Shown: one piece after another, positions 34,381 to 42,323 of the stretch | Layout: each line of letters begins with the position of its first letter | Numbering within the stretch: position 1 is the first letter of the stretch | Origin: G963665925 sp963676345 | GTDB lineage: Bacteria > Bacillota > Clostridia > Peptostreptococcales > Acidaminobacteraceae | Assembly: GCA_963676345.2 (NCBI GenBank) | Contig: CAXXTS010000006.1 | Coordinates: 744,001-808,000 of the forward strand | Length of the DNA stretch: 64,000 nt | Direction of reading: 5' to 3' | Program-made: the position numbers and the translations under genes | Notes under the pieces: generated by a model | Database searches by the model: none | Seen by the model: the letters and a program-made list of their open reading frames with translations, nothing else | Told to the model about the DNA's origin: nothing

Positions 34381-37300
34381 ATGGAGAAGCTGATACGACT
34401 TCTTATAAAAAAACGCACCATAGCCCTGTTTCTAATTTTAGTGCTTGCGCTTGGCGGTGGTCTAGGGTATTACTATCTTCCAAGACAGGAGAACCCGGAT
34501 GTTTCTGTACCGGTAGCAATGATTATTACACCCTACCCAGGTGCGAGTGCTGAGGATGTGCAGGAACTGGTTCTGAAAAAAATCGAAGATGAAATGAAAG
34601 AACTGGACCATGTAGATGAAATAAGGGGTACGGCTAAAAGCAGTATGGGGATTACGATTGTCATGTTTAATGATGACGCAGATAATGATAAGGCCATGCA
34701 GGATGTGCGCAACGCCATGGCCGATGCACAGTCTCACCTGCCATCAGGCGTATTAGATAGTATGATTGATACAGATTTAATATCGACAGCTGGGATTCTG
34801 ATCAGTCTTTCTGGTGAAAAATACTCCTATGAGCAGCTTGCTTCCTTTGGAGATCAGTTTAAAAAAGAGCTATCAAAAATTAAGGGTATCTCCAAATTTG
34901 AAGTTGAAGGTGAACTCAATAAAGAGATTCGAGTTGACATAGACATTGCCAGACTCAATGTACTTGGTTTATCTATTGAAGACATCAATTCCATTTTGAC
35001 AATGCAAAATATTGAAATACCATCGGGGGCACTTAAAAACGGAAAGACCCGGATCAACCTTGAGACTGCAGGTTCCTTTCAGGAAATTGAAGACATTCGA
35101 AATACCATCATTATGATGTCCCCAGAAAACGGCTCAGCCCTAAGGCTTAAAGATGTTGCAAGTGTTGAATTCGCGCTGGAAGAAAACGCAGAGAAATATA
35201 AGCAAAACGGTGAAAATGCAGTTCTGCTGACGGGCTATTTTGAGCCTGGAAAGAACATTGTTATTATTGGTGATGACGTTCGTGAGGCTCTTGAGAATGT
35301 GAAGCGAACGCTTCCAGAAGACTTAAAAGTTGAAGAAATAATTTATCAGCCATCAGATGTGGGGGCGTCAGTAAATGATTTTATGATGAACTTGCTCATT
35401 GGTGTTATACTGGTCATCGTAGTTGTATTCTTCGGTATGGGGGCAAGAAATGCGGTGGTTGTTTCAACGGCTATTCCGCTATCCATTCTATTCACATTTG
35501 CTGCAATGTATGGGATGGACATTTACATCCATCAAATGTCACTGACTGCCCTGATTATTGCACTTGGAATACTTGTAGATAACGCCATCGTAATCAGTGA
35601 TGGCATACAGGTTAATTTAGACGGTGGACAAGACAATGGTTCTGCATCAGTGAATGCTGTGAAAAAAGCAGCAATACCCGTTTTTACAGCGACACTCACA
35701 ACCGTAGCGGCAGTTTCGCCTTTGATGGGAATGCCTGGTGCTGCAGGGGAGTTTCTCATCTCCATTCCGCTGGTGCTCATTATATCTGTGATTGCGTCTT
35801 ATGCAGTAGCTATGTTTGTCATGCCTGTTTTAGGAGAGTGGATTTTTAGGCCAATGAAGAAAAACAGGGACAAGCAGGGGATTCTGCGCAAAGTTTTTGG
35901 AAACATGTTGGATACAGGTCTAAAGTACAAAGGACGAACAGCAGCACTTGTTATAGTGGTATTTCTCTTTGTAATGAAAGTCCTAATGCCACTTTTGCCA
36001 TCAGAATTCTTTCCCTATGTTGAAAAAGATATACTCTATATAGAAATGAATAATGAAATTGCGGGTGACATTGAATCGACCGAACGCATGGCAGATGAAG
36101 TCGTGCGCATTCTTTCTTCGGAACCTGAGATTTCAAGTTATACGGTTGCAGTCGGAAATGGAATGCCTAAGTTCTATATTTCCATGATGACACCAACACC
36201 TTCAGCAGATTTTGCACAGATGGTTGTCAAATATGATCTGGATGCAAGGAGCGGGGAACGCAGGTTTACAGACCGTACAGAGTTTGCGGACTATTTACAG
36301 CGTAAGCTGGATACAAGCCTTGTCTCAGGTGAAACAAAGGTGAACCTACTCCAGAATGGACCACCAGCAGATGCAAAAATCATCTTACGTATCAGTGGAG
36401 AAAATTATGACCGTCTCAAAGAAGCGGCAGCAGAAATAGAAGAGAAGATGGAAACCATCGAAGGCGTTACAAATGTACGCGATGACATTAAACCAGAAAC
36501 GCTGCAGTTCAATTTGGCACTTGATACAGAAAAAGCGGCTATGATGGGTGTGACAAACTACGATGTCCAGCGACAAGTGAATATGGCGCTTTATGGGTCT
36601 TCACCAACGGTTTTTAGAAAAGATGGCAATGAATATGACGTGCGTATTGAGTCTGACATTGACACGCCGGAAAAGCTGTCAAACTTTATGGTGAAGTCGA
36701 GCATGACAGATGTCAAGGTACCAGTCAAGCAGTATGCTCAAGTAACTTATTCAACAAAAACAGATGAAATTAATCGCTACAACGGGGAAATGACGGTGAC
36801 GATTCTAGCCGACCCCATGCTTGGATATGATTCGGCGGCACTTGAAACGCGCATTGAAAATGAAGTGGTGCCAAATGTGAATAAGGCTGGCGTTGAAATT
36901 GTCTTTGCAGGTGAGCGTGAAGACATCGCTGAAAACTTTGGTGTAATAGGCATGCTTGCTTTATTTGCAATAGCCTTAATCTACATGATCTTGGTGGTGC
37001 AGTTCAGTTCCTTTACCCAGCCACTGGTTATACTCTTTACAATCCCACTTTCCTTGATTGGTTCAGTTACGGGACTCTATCTGCTAAACCAGCCGATGTC
37101 TTTAACGGCCTTTTTAGGCATCATCGCCCTCATTGGACTCGTTGTAAAGAATGGCATTCTACTGATTGAATACATTAATGACGCTATTGAACTTGGCATG
37201 CCAATTGGTGAAGCGTGTAAAGACGCAGTGGATAAACGCTTTAATGCCATTATTTTAAGTGCTATGACAACCATTATGGGTCTCTTCCCGCTAGCCGTTG

Positions 37301-37467
37301 GGGGGAGCAGCTTGTTTGCACCAATGGCGATTGCCCTCATGTCGGGACTGCTGGTTTCTACCATCCTTACAATGGTGGTGATTCCCGTTCTTTACAGCAG
37401 CTTATACAGCTTCCAAATGCGCTTGAAAAAGGAAGGTAAGCAGGCACTTGCTGCTGAAAGCATTTAG
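34381..37467 (+). CDS. RND family efflux pump (AcrB/MdtB-like)
   Basis: 1028 residues from the ATG at 34381 (GGAGGTGG upstream; earlier in-frame ATG lies in the MFP gene). Typical RND layout: one helix, a large extracellular loop (~30-330), helices 2-6 with LGILVDNAIVISDG (proton-relay Asp), a second extracellular loop (~550-850), and helices 7-12 with LIGLVVKNGILLIEY. Full length. It uses proton motive force to export its substrates. It forms a TetR-MFP-RND operon. Substrate not predictable. Confidence 0.95.
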   Translation: MEKLIRLLIKKRTIALFLILVLALGGGLGYYYLPRQENPDVSVPVAMIITPYPGASAEDVQELVLKKIEDEMKELDHVDEIRGTAKSSMGITIVMFNDDADNDKAMQDVRNAMADAQSHLPSGVLDSMIDTDLISTAGILISLSGEKYSYEQLASFGDQFKKELSKIKGISKFEVEGELNKEIRVDIDIARLNVLGLSIEDINSILTMQNIEIPSGALKNGKTRINLETAGSFQEIEDIRNTIIMMSPENGSALRLKDVASVEFALEENAEKYKQNGENAVLLTGYFEPGKNIVIIGDDVREALENVKRTLPEDLKVEEIIYQPSDVGASVNDFMMNLLIGVILVIVVVFFGMGARNAVVVSTAIPLSILFTFAAMYGMDIYIHQMSLTALIIALGILVDNAIVISDGIQVNLDGGQDNGSASVNAVKKAAIPVFTATLTTVAAVSPLMGMPGAAGEFLISIPLVLIISVIASYAVAMFVMPVLGEWIFRPMKKNRDKQGILRKVFGNMLDTGLKYKGRTAALVIVVFLFVMKVLMPLLPSEFFPYVEKDILYIEMNNEIAGDIESTERMADEVVRILSSEPEISSYTVAVGNGMPKFYISMMTPTPSADFAQMVVKYDLDARSGERRFTDRTEFADYLQRKLDTSLVSGETKVNLLQNGPPADAKIILRISGENYDRLKEAAAEIEEKMETIEGVTNVRDDIKPETLQFNLALDTEKAAMMGVTNYDVQRQVNMALYGSSPTVFRKDGNEYDVRIESDIDTPEKLSNFMVKSSMTDVKVPVKQYAQVTYSTKTDEINRYNGEMTVTILADPMLGYDSAALETRIENEVVPNVNKAGVEIVFAGEREDIAENFGVIGMLALFAIALIYMILVVQFSSFTQPLVILFTIPLSLIGSVTGLYLLNQPMSLTAFLGIIALIGLVVKNGILLIEYINDAIELGMPIGEACKDAVDKRFNAIILSAMTTIMGLFPLAVGGSSLFAPMAIALMSGLLVSTILTMVVIPVLYSSLYSFQMRLKKEGKQALAAESI

Positions 37468-37520
37468 GGGTTACACGGCTTGTTCAATGTTCTAAGTTTA
37501 ATACTATAAACGTCAATATG

Positions 37521-37580
37521 AATAACATAAAGACTAATAACATAAAGACTAATAACATAAAGACTAATAACATAAAGACT
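37521..37580. repeat. Four perfect 15-bp tandem repeats
   Basis: AATAACATAAAGACT occurs four times without change between the pump gene and its terminator. It is non-coding and may vary in copy number among strains. Confidence 0.95.
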
Positions 37581-37603
37581 ATCCAATATGATGGATATAA
37601 AAA

Positions 37604-37645
37604 AGCGCCCACTGTGCAGTTGACCTGCAAGGTGGGCGCTATCTT
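37604..37645. terminator. Terminator between the RND gene and hflC (converging)
   Basis: AGCGCCCAC pairs with GTGGGCGCT around a 19-nt loop, with an A run before and ATCTTTTG after. Confidence 0.8.
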
Positions 37646-37674
37646 TTGAGCTATTTAATGAAATTAGAGCTTAA

Positions 37675-38757
37675 TTACTCACCACTGTTAAAGAGTTCAA
37701 GATACTTGTTGTCGCTGTTTAAGTAAATAACGGTATCTTCATCAAGTGTTTTTTCATAAGACTTGAGTGTTCTCCATAACTCGTAGAAGTCAGGGTCTAC
37801 ACTAAAGGCATTTGCGTAAATTTCAAGTGCCGTAGCATCTGCTTCACCGCGAATGGTTTCACTTGTTTCAATGGACTCTGCTATAATCTGAGCCACTTCT
37901 CTGTCTGTATCAGCAACTGTGTTTTGGTAAAGTTCCTGACCTTCTGAACGCTTTTGCTGTGCAATTGCTGCACGTTCAGCGACCATTTTCTGAAGGGTTG
38001 ACTCAATATTAGAATCAGGAAGAATGGTACGGTAAACTTCAATATCGCGTACAGCGATCCCTTTTTGAGCAAGTTTTACATTCAGTTCAACCATAACTTC
38101 ATCTAGCTTTGAGTTCAAAACGGCCTTGTCTTGAAGAAAATCGTTTGAAGTCAGCGAGTTAATACTTTGAATAACCAGTGCGTAACCCACTTCGTCAATA
38201 AGCCTATTGGCTTGGATAACGAGATTACCAGTACCACCAAATGAAGAACGGTAGAGTCCTGGGTGGGTGATTTCCCACTGTGCGAACATTTTTATCTCAT
38301 ATTTGATTTTGTCGCGTGTATTGATATTAGCATAATTTGAAATATAGGTAATCAGCTTTGACGTATCCTTTTGTACAGTTGTAATAAAAGGAATTTTGAA
38401 AAACAGACCCTTATCTTTTACAATCTCAATATTTTGGAAGTTTTTATCCAGCTTACTCTGTGCATCAGCGTCGATATTGTCACGGTCAACAACGACTTTT
38501 TTGACATCACCAAATTCTCGAACTGTAGCAACTTCGTCTTCACGAACAATATAGATGAAACTGCTGGCACTCATAAGCAGTGCCATAAGGATTAATACAA
38601 ACCCTACAAAACGCATGTTGCGCTTTCGTTTTTTCTTGTCACCTTCTGGATCATTGGACTGCCTATTTGCAGAGGCATGACTCTTGAATTGCTCACGGAA
38701 CTTTGTGAACTCATCTTTTAAATCTGGTCCCGGACCACGATTGTTATTGTTATCCAT
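37675..38757 (-). CDS. hflC: HflC-like SPFH/Band 7 membrane protein
   Basis: 360 residues. A polar N-terminus (rich in Asn, Lys) precedes one membrane helix (~50-70), then a Band 7/SPFH domain and a C-terminal helix with RGEADATALEIYANAFSVDPDFYELWRTLKSYE, which as shorter pieces matches HflC. Here the pieces GEADATALEIYA and FYELWRTLKSYE are diagnostic. HflC with HflK surrounds the FtsH protease and controls access to membrane substrates. The HflK gene lies 27 bases upstream on the same strand. Confidence 0.9.
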   Translation of the reverse strand: MDNNNNRGPGPDLKDEFTKFREQFKSHASANRQSNDPEGDKKKRKRNMRFVGFVLILMALLMSASSFIYIVREDEVATVREFGDVKKVVVDRDNIDADAQSKLDKNFQNIEIVKDKGLFFKIPFITTVQKDTSKLITYISNYANINTRDKIKYEIKMFAQWEITHPGLYRSSFGGTGNLVIQANRLIDEVGYALVIQSINSLTSNDFLQDKAVLNSKLDEVMVELNVKLAQKGIAVRDIEVYRTILPDSNIESTLQKMVAERAAIAQQKRSEGQELYQNTVADTDREVAQIIAESIETSETIRGEADATALEIYANAFSVDPDFYELWRTLKSYEKTLDEDTVIYLNSDNKYLELFNSGE

Positions 38758-38784
38758 TATTTTCCCTCCTTATCTGGCAGCATA

Positions 38785-39729
38785 CTATTGGTTGATAGAT
38801 CCCGGATTGAGTGGCAGATACTTGATTGTGCCATCGCCATCAATGTCGATGATGTATTTCTGCTTAACCTTTGATAAGATTGTCTCCATGGTTTCAATAT
38901 AAAGACGTTTACGTGTAATCTCTTTAGCAGATGCGTACTTTTCATAAACTTGAAGGAAGTTTTCTACATCCCCTTTGGCCTGAGAAATTTTTTCAGCCTT
39001 ATAGGCTTCGGCCTGTTGTATTCTGTCGTAGGCTTCGGCGCGCGCTCCAGGGAGCTGCTCATTTCTATACTTCTCGGCTTTTGATGTAAATTCGGACTTT
39101 TCATTCTCAGCAATGTTTACATCATCGTATGCAAATTGAACTTTGCCTGGGAGTAGAACATCAGTGAACTTAACATCTAGGATAGTGATTCCAAGACCAT
39201 AGTCAGCAACTTTTGATGAAAGCTCAGGCAGTATTTCTCTTGCAATGGAATCCTTGTTGATCAGAGCATTTTCTAAATCCTGATCCTGAATATTTCTTCT
39301 GAGTACACTTTCGAATGCGAGTCTTAAGGTGCCTGACTGATCATCTACGTTGTACAGGTAAGCAGCGGCATCCGTAATTTTGTACTGAATAACTGCTCCA
39401 ATGTTAACGAGAAATGAGCCTTTTGTCAGCACAAGCTGCTCATCTTCAACATCTAAATATTCGGGCTCGTTGTTGGGTGTCGCATCTGAATCTGGACGGT
39501 AACCATACTGAACTGAAAAAATCTTGTTGGTGTTAATGATTCTCACTCTGTCTATGAATGGAAGTTTGAAGTTCAGGCCAGGTGTTCCCACCACGTCGAC
39601 CATTTGTCCAAACCTTTCAATGACAGCTTGCTCGGCATTTTCGAGCACATAAAAACTTTGTGATCCTGCGAATACTCCAACCACTACAATGATAATCAGC
39701 AGTGGGAGCATGGATAATCTCTTTGCCAT
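38785..39729 (-). CDS. hflK: HflK-like SPFH/Band 7 membrane protein
   Basis: 314 residues, first gene of the hflKC pair, ribosome site AAAGGAGG. One N-terminal helix (LPLLIIIVVVGVFAG), the SPFH domain (ENAEQAVIERFG, PGLNFKLPFIDRV) and a long coiled coil with PGARAEAYDRIQQAEAYK. HflK assembles with HflC outside the membrane as a cage around FtsH. It lacks the Gly-rich N-terminus seen in proteobacterial HflK, so HflK and HflC labels could be exchanged in this phylum. Confidence 0.86.
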   Translation of the reverse strand: MAKRLSMLPLLIIIVVVGVFAGSQSFYVLENAEQAVIERFGQMVDVVGTPGLNFKLPFIDRVRIINTNKIFSVQYGYRPDSDATPNNEPEYLDVEDEQLVLTKGSFLVNIGAVIQYKITDAAAYLYNVDDQSGTLRLAFESVLRRNIQDQDLENALINKDSIAREILPELSSKVADYGLGITILDVKFTDVLLPGKVQFAYDDVNIAENEKSEFTSKAEKYRNEQLPGARAEAYDRIQQAEAYKAEKISQAKGDVENFLQVYEKYASAKEITRKRLYIETMETILSKVKQKYIIDIDGDGTIKYLPLNPGSINQ

Positions 39730-39876
39730 AAATATCCTCCTTTATTCCAGTGCATACGCATATGGAAGTCTACTCTAATGATACTCCCTTAAGGCATGTG
39801 CTTTCAATGAATCTGAGAAATTTTAATGAAATTATAAGGAAATAAGGATACAATGTTAATAAATAGGAGGGATCAA

Positions 39877-40713
39877 ATGACACGACTCCGAGATGTAATT
39901 GGGTTTGTAAGCGAAATGCGCAGAGGATATAGAATACACCATATTACCGCATTCAGCGCACAGATGGCATATTTTTTTATATTGTCCTTATTTCCATTTC
40001 TGATTTTTTTAGTTTCCCTGATTAGCTGGTTTTCTATAGATAATATTTGGATGATGAACAGTCTTGGACGTATTATGCCCTCTGATGCGGCGCAAATTAT
40101 TCAGGACTACATGCTGAATTTGGCGGACTCAGGATCTAAAAGTCTGATTTCTGTGTCCATTATAGCTGCGCTATGGACTGCGTCAAAGGCAATTAACGCA
40201 CTGATGCGTGCCTTGAATATTGTCTACGAAGTCAAGGAAACAAGGGGTTACTTTAAAATACGTTTGATGGGCATGTTCTATACCTTTCTCTTTGCGCTTT
40301 CTATTATATTAGCGCTGGTACTGCCGAGTATGGGTAGAGATTTTTTCAGATTGTTAGAGGCCTATATTTATATTCCCAAATATTTTGTTGATTTTTTCAC
40401 ATCTATTAGGTGGGTCGGTGTACTGGGCTTTTTAGCACTCGTATTCGGTTCAACACATGTAGTGCTCCCAAATGTCAAAATCGGCTTTAAACAAGCAATG
40501 CCAGGAGCCTTATTTTCGCTCATTGGCTGGTTGACACTGTCGTATGGTTTCTCGCATTTTGTTCAGAATTTCAGCCGATTTACCATTGTGTACGGGTCGC
40601 TTGCGGCTGTAATGGTGCTTCTTATTTGGATGTACTTCTCAAGCATGATTGTCATGTTTGGTGCAGAAATCAATCATTACTTAATCATGCTCCGTAGCAA
40701 GCAGGACTTATAG
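39877..40713 (+). CDS. YihY/BrkB family membrane protein
   Basis: 278 residues from the ATG at 39877 (AGGAGG upstream). Six membrane helices with the family features HHITAFSAQMAYFFILSLFPF near the start and a C-terminal VYGSLAAVMVLLIWMY, followed by GAEIN. The family was once called ribonuclease BN; that activity belongs to another protein. Members may transport or flip something, but the substrate is not established. Confidence 0.9.
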   Translation: MTRLRDVIGFVSEMRRGYRIHHITAFSAQMAYFFILSLFPFLIFLVSLISWFSIDNIWMMNSLGRIMPSDAAQIIQDYMLNLADSGSKSLISVSIIAALWTASKAINALMRALNIVYEVKETRGYFKIRLMGMFYTFLFALSIILALVLPSMGRDFFRLLEAYIYIPKYFVDFFTSIRWVGVLGFLALVFGSTHVVLPNVKIGFKQAMPGALFSLIGWLTLSYGFSHFVQNFSRFTIVYGSLAAVMVLLIWMYFSSMIVMFGAEINHYLIMLRSKQDL

Positions 40714-40765
40714 CCTCTAGATTTTTTAAGTGAACATAATTAAATATGAAACTTAGACTATAATA

Positions 40766-40808
40766 AAATCCAGTAGCTTCACGCATATGCGTAGCTACTG
40801 GATTTCGA
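40766..40808. terminator. Bidirectional terminator
   Basis: AAATCCAGTAGCT and AGCTACTGGATTT form a 13-bp stem with an internal ACGCATATGCGT palindrome. It serves the converging genes 39877 and 40816. Confidence 0.85.
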
Positions 40809-40815
40809 TTTGTTC

Positions 40816-41058
40816 TTATTTAAGTTTAAGCGCACCGGACTTCCAAATATAAAGGCCCATTGCTATGAGGATAACAGCATTAATGACCATTTGCACAAGG
40901 CCGCTCAAATTTAAGGTTGTGCAGGCTGACCAGAGCATGAATCCACCAATAAATGCAACGATGATTTTTGTAATACGTGTCCCAATCGTTTCTCGTGTAT
41001 CTTTAACGCGTTGTGCGTCAAGTTCGCGTCGTTTAGCCACCAAATCGAATTTTTTCAT
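40816..41058 (-). CDS. Small two-helix membrane protein
   Basis: 80 residues from the ATG at 41056-41058 (AGAGGGGGTATA upstream). A basic N-terminus (MKKFDLVAKRRELDAQRVK) is followed by two hydrophobic segments (IIVAFIGGFMLWSA and MVINAVILIAMGLYIW). Not recognised. The gene is isolated and ends at a strong shared terminator. Confidence 0.6.
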   Translation of the reverse strand: MKKFDLVAKRRELDAQRVKDTRETIGTRITKIIVAFIGGFMLWSACTTLNLSGLVQMVINAVILIAMGLYIWKSGALKLK

Positions 41059-41243
41059 TATACCCCCTCTATGACAAATTATATTCATATCTATTATATA
41101 AAAAAAATGGCAAGTCTGCGAGGGAAGAAGGAAAATGTCCTGTAATTCATATTGGATCTATATTTCAGTCCACTTAATAAAAGTGATATATTAACGAAAT
41201 ATATCATAAGTATTACAAAACCTTTACAAAGGGAAAAGATTGT

Positions 41244-41272
41244 TTGCCTTTGGAGGAAGTGGGTTATATACT
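41244..41272 (+). promoter_or_regulatory. Promoter of the small-ORF cluster
   Basis: TTGCCT (41244-41249), 17 nt, TATACT (41267-41272), preceded by TGGGT that may extend the -10 box. The first start codon is about 42 nt downstream. The rest of 41059-41243 shows no gene. Confidence 0.6.
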
Positions 41273-41313
41273 ACCCATGAAGATCAAAATATTAAACGAA
41301 AGGAGGTCGCGAA

Positions 41314-41451
41314 ATGATTAATGTAACTAAATCTCAACTACTACTATCTGCCGATTGCATGGATCAGCCAGCAACATATGGAATCAAAACTACATTTACT
41401 AGACAGTGCGCGACCTATCAAGCGTTTAATATTGAATTGGTACAGATATAA
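41314..41451 (+). CDS. Small ORF, 45 residues, unknown
   Basis: The ATG at 41314 is preceded by AAAGGAGGTCGCGAA, one of the strongest ribosome sites in the window. Product begins MINVTKSQLLLSADCMDQ and ends NIELVQI, with Cys at 15 and 32. No signal peptide or membrane helix. The site AGGTCGCG (41304-41311) is exactly complementary to CGCGACCT (41409-41416) inside the ORF, so the mRNA could fold over its own ribosome site. Two terminators follow. Unknown family. It could be a regulatory leader peptide rather than a functional protein. Confidence 0.55.
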   Translation: MINVTKSQLLLSADCMDQPATYGIKTTFTRQCATYQAFNIELVQI

Positions 41452-41483
41452 GCTTTTTCTTATACAACCCCTTTCAATGATTG

Positions 41484-41552
41484 CCCGTAGGTCTGTTCCT
41501 ACGGGTTTTTTGTGCCTATATAGCCCGCAGACACTGTCTGCGGGCTTTTTTT
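41484..41552 (+). terminator. Two tandem terminators
   Basis: CCCGTAG-gtctgttc-CTACGGG plus TTTTTTT (41484-41512), and AGCCCGCAGAC-actG-TCTGCGGGCT plus T run (41522-41552). Both are strong, so the 45-residue ORF is transcribed apart from the following small ORFs. Confidence 0.9.
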
Positions 41553-41646
41553 ATATAGTATTTACATATAAAGAGCCTAATGGATTTATAAGGAAGTACA
41601 CATGTTGTGTATTCACATATACAAACTTGAATAGGAGGGATTTCAA

Positions 41647-41687
41647 GTGATTAAGGTGATTGCGATTTAGACTGTACCCTAGGGTAC
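41647..41687 (+). other. Seven-codon ORF followed by a perfect 14-bp palindrome
   Basis: GTG at 41647 with AGGAGGG 8 nt upstream encodes MIKVIAI and stops at 41670. Four bases later GTACCCTAGGGTAC (41674-41687) is a perfect palindrome. The arrangement resembles a leader peptide with an attached operator or short hairpin. An A-rich, structure-poor stretch (41690-41760) leads to the next ORF. Confidence 0.4.
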
Positions 41688-41777
41688 CCCGATGAGACAA
41701 AGACAACCAAGTCAAAGAAACACAAACACAAAGACAAAGAGAAAAGAAGAAATCATGAATGGTAGGAGGGATTACCC

Positions 41778-41939
41778 ATGAGAATGAACGTCGGAAAAGT
41801 TGAAGTTCGAGTAGAAATTAGAAAAAGAAGAACTGAAAAAACCAATGCTGCTGAAAGAATCTTTAAAAACCAGCAAGCGATTAAACACTACGAAAAAACG
41901 AAAGAAAAAGTCGGAACAGATTATTTCTTCGGTGCATAG
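41778..41939 (+). CDS. Small basic protein, 53 residues, unknown
   Basis: ATG at 41778 with TAGGAGGG 8-9 nt upstream. Begins MRMNVGKVEVRVEIRKRR, then a Lys/Arg/Glu-rich helix and an end DYFFGA. The first ~15 residues match those of the 42113 ORF in pattern (M-K/R-x-x-V/I-x-x-V/I-E-V/I-x-x-x-I-R-K), so the two are probably paralogues. No known family was recognised. Charge and size suggest a nucleic-acid or ribosome partner, which is only an inference. Confidence 0.6.
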   Translation: MRMNVGKVEVRVEIRKRRTEKTNAAERIFKNQQAIKHYEKTKEKVGTDYFFGA

Positions 41940-41972
41940 ATGGCGCCAAATAGCGCCAGAGAGGGGGTCCTC

Positions 41973-42101
41973 ATGAAGGAGCGGGTAAACGGACAGTGTC
42001 AGCTAATGACTTATTTTAGCTACCACCATCATGAAAGACGCAACACGAAGGCGAAAAAAGATAAGACGATTCAGTCTAAGAGAAGAAGAATTGTCGCTTA
42101 G
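41973..42101 (+). CDS. Small basic protein, 42 residues, unknown
   Basis: ATG at 41973 with GAGGGGG upstream. Starts MKERVNGQCQLMTYFSYHHH and ends in a Lys/Arg-rich segment KRRRIVA. Strongly basic, one Cys, three consecutive His. It is preceded by a small TGGCGC/GCGCCA hairpin (41941-41958). Same strand and spacing as the flanking small ORFs, hence a likely operon. Unknown family. Confidence 0.5.
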   Translation: MKERVNGQCQLMTYFSYHHHERRNTKAKKDKTIQSKRRRIVA

Positions 42102-42112
42102 GGGGAAGAAAA

Positions 42113-42232
42113 ATGAAATTTAAAATTGACCAAATTGAAATAAATCTGCGCATCAGAAAACAGCCAGTTCAAAAGAGCTTTAAACAAGAAGCTAAAACGG
42201 ATGTACGTATGCACAAAGCGGTAGCACGCTAA
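42113..42232 (+). CDS. Small basic protein, 39 residues, paralogue of the 41778 ORF
   Basis: ATG at 42113, ribosome site GGGGGAAG. Starts MKFKIDQIEINLRIRKQP and ends MHKAVAR. The N-terminus follows the same alternating hydrophobic and I-R-K pattern as the 41778 product, pointing to a duplicated beta strand or helix. The end is basic. A terminator follows at 42258. Unknown family. Confidence 0.55.
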   Translation: MKFKIDQIEINLRIRKQPVQKSFKQEAKTDVRMHKAVAR

Positions 42233-42257
42233 ATTAATAATTTATATAAATAATACT

Positions 42258-42285
42258 AAAGACCTTGGGATTTCCAAGGTCTTTT
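42258..42285 (+). terminator. Terminator after the small-ORF cluster
   Basis: AAAGACCTTGG-gattt-CCAAGGTCTTTTA. Confidence 0.88.
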
Positions 42286-42323
42286 ACTGTTTTTGGGGTA
42301 GGTTTGAAATAGAGGTGATAATG

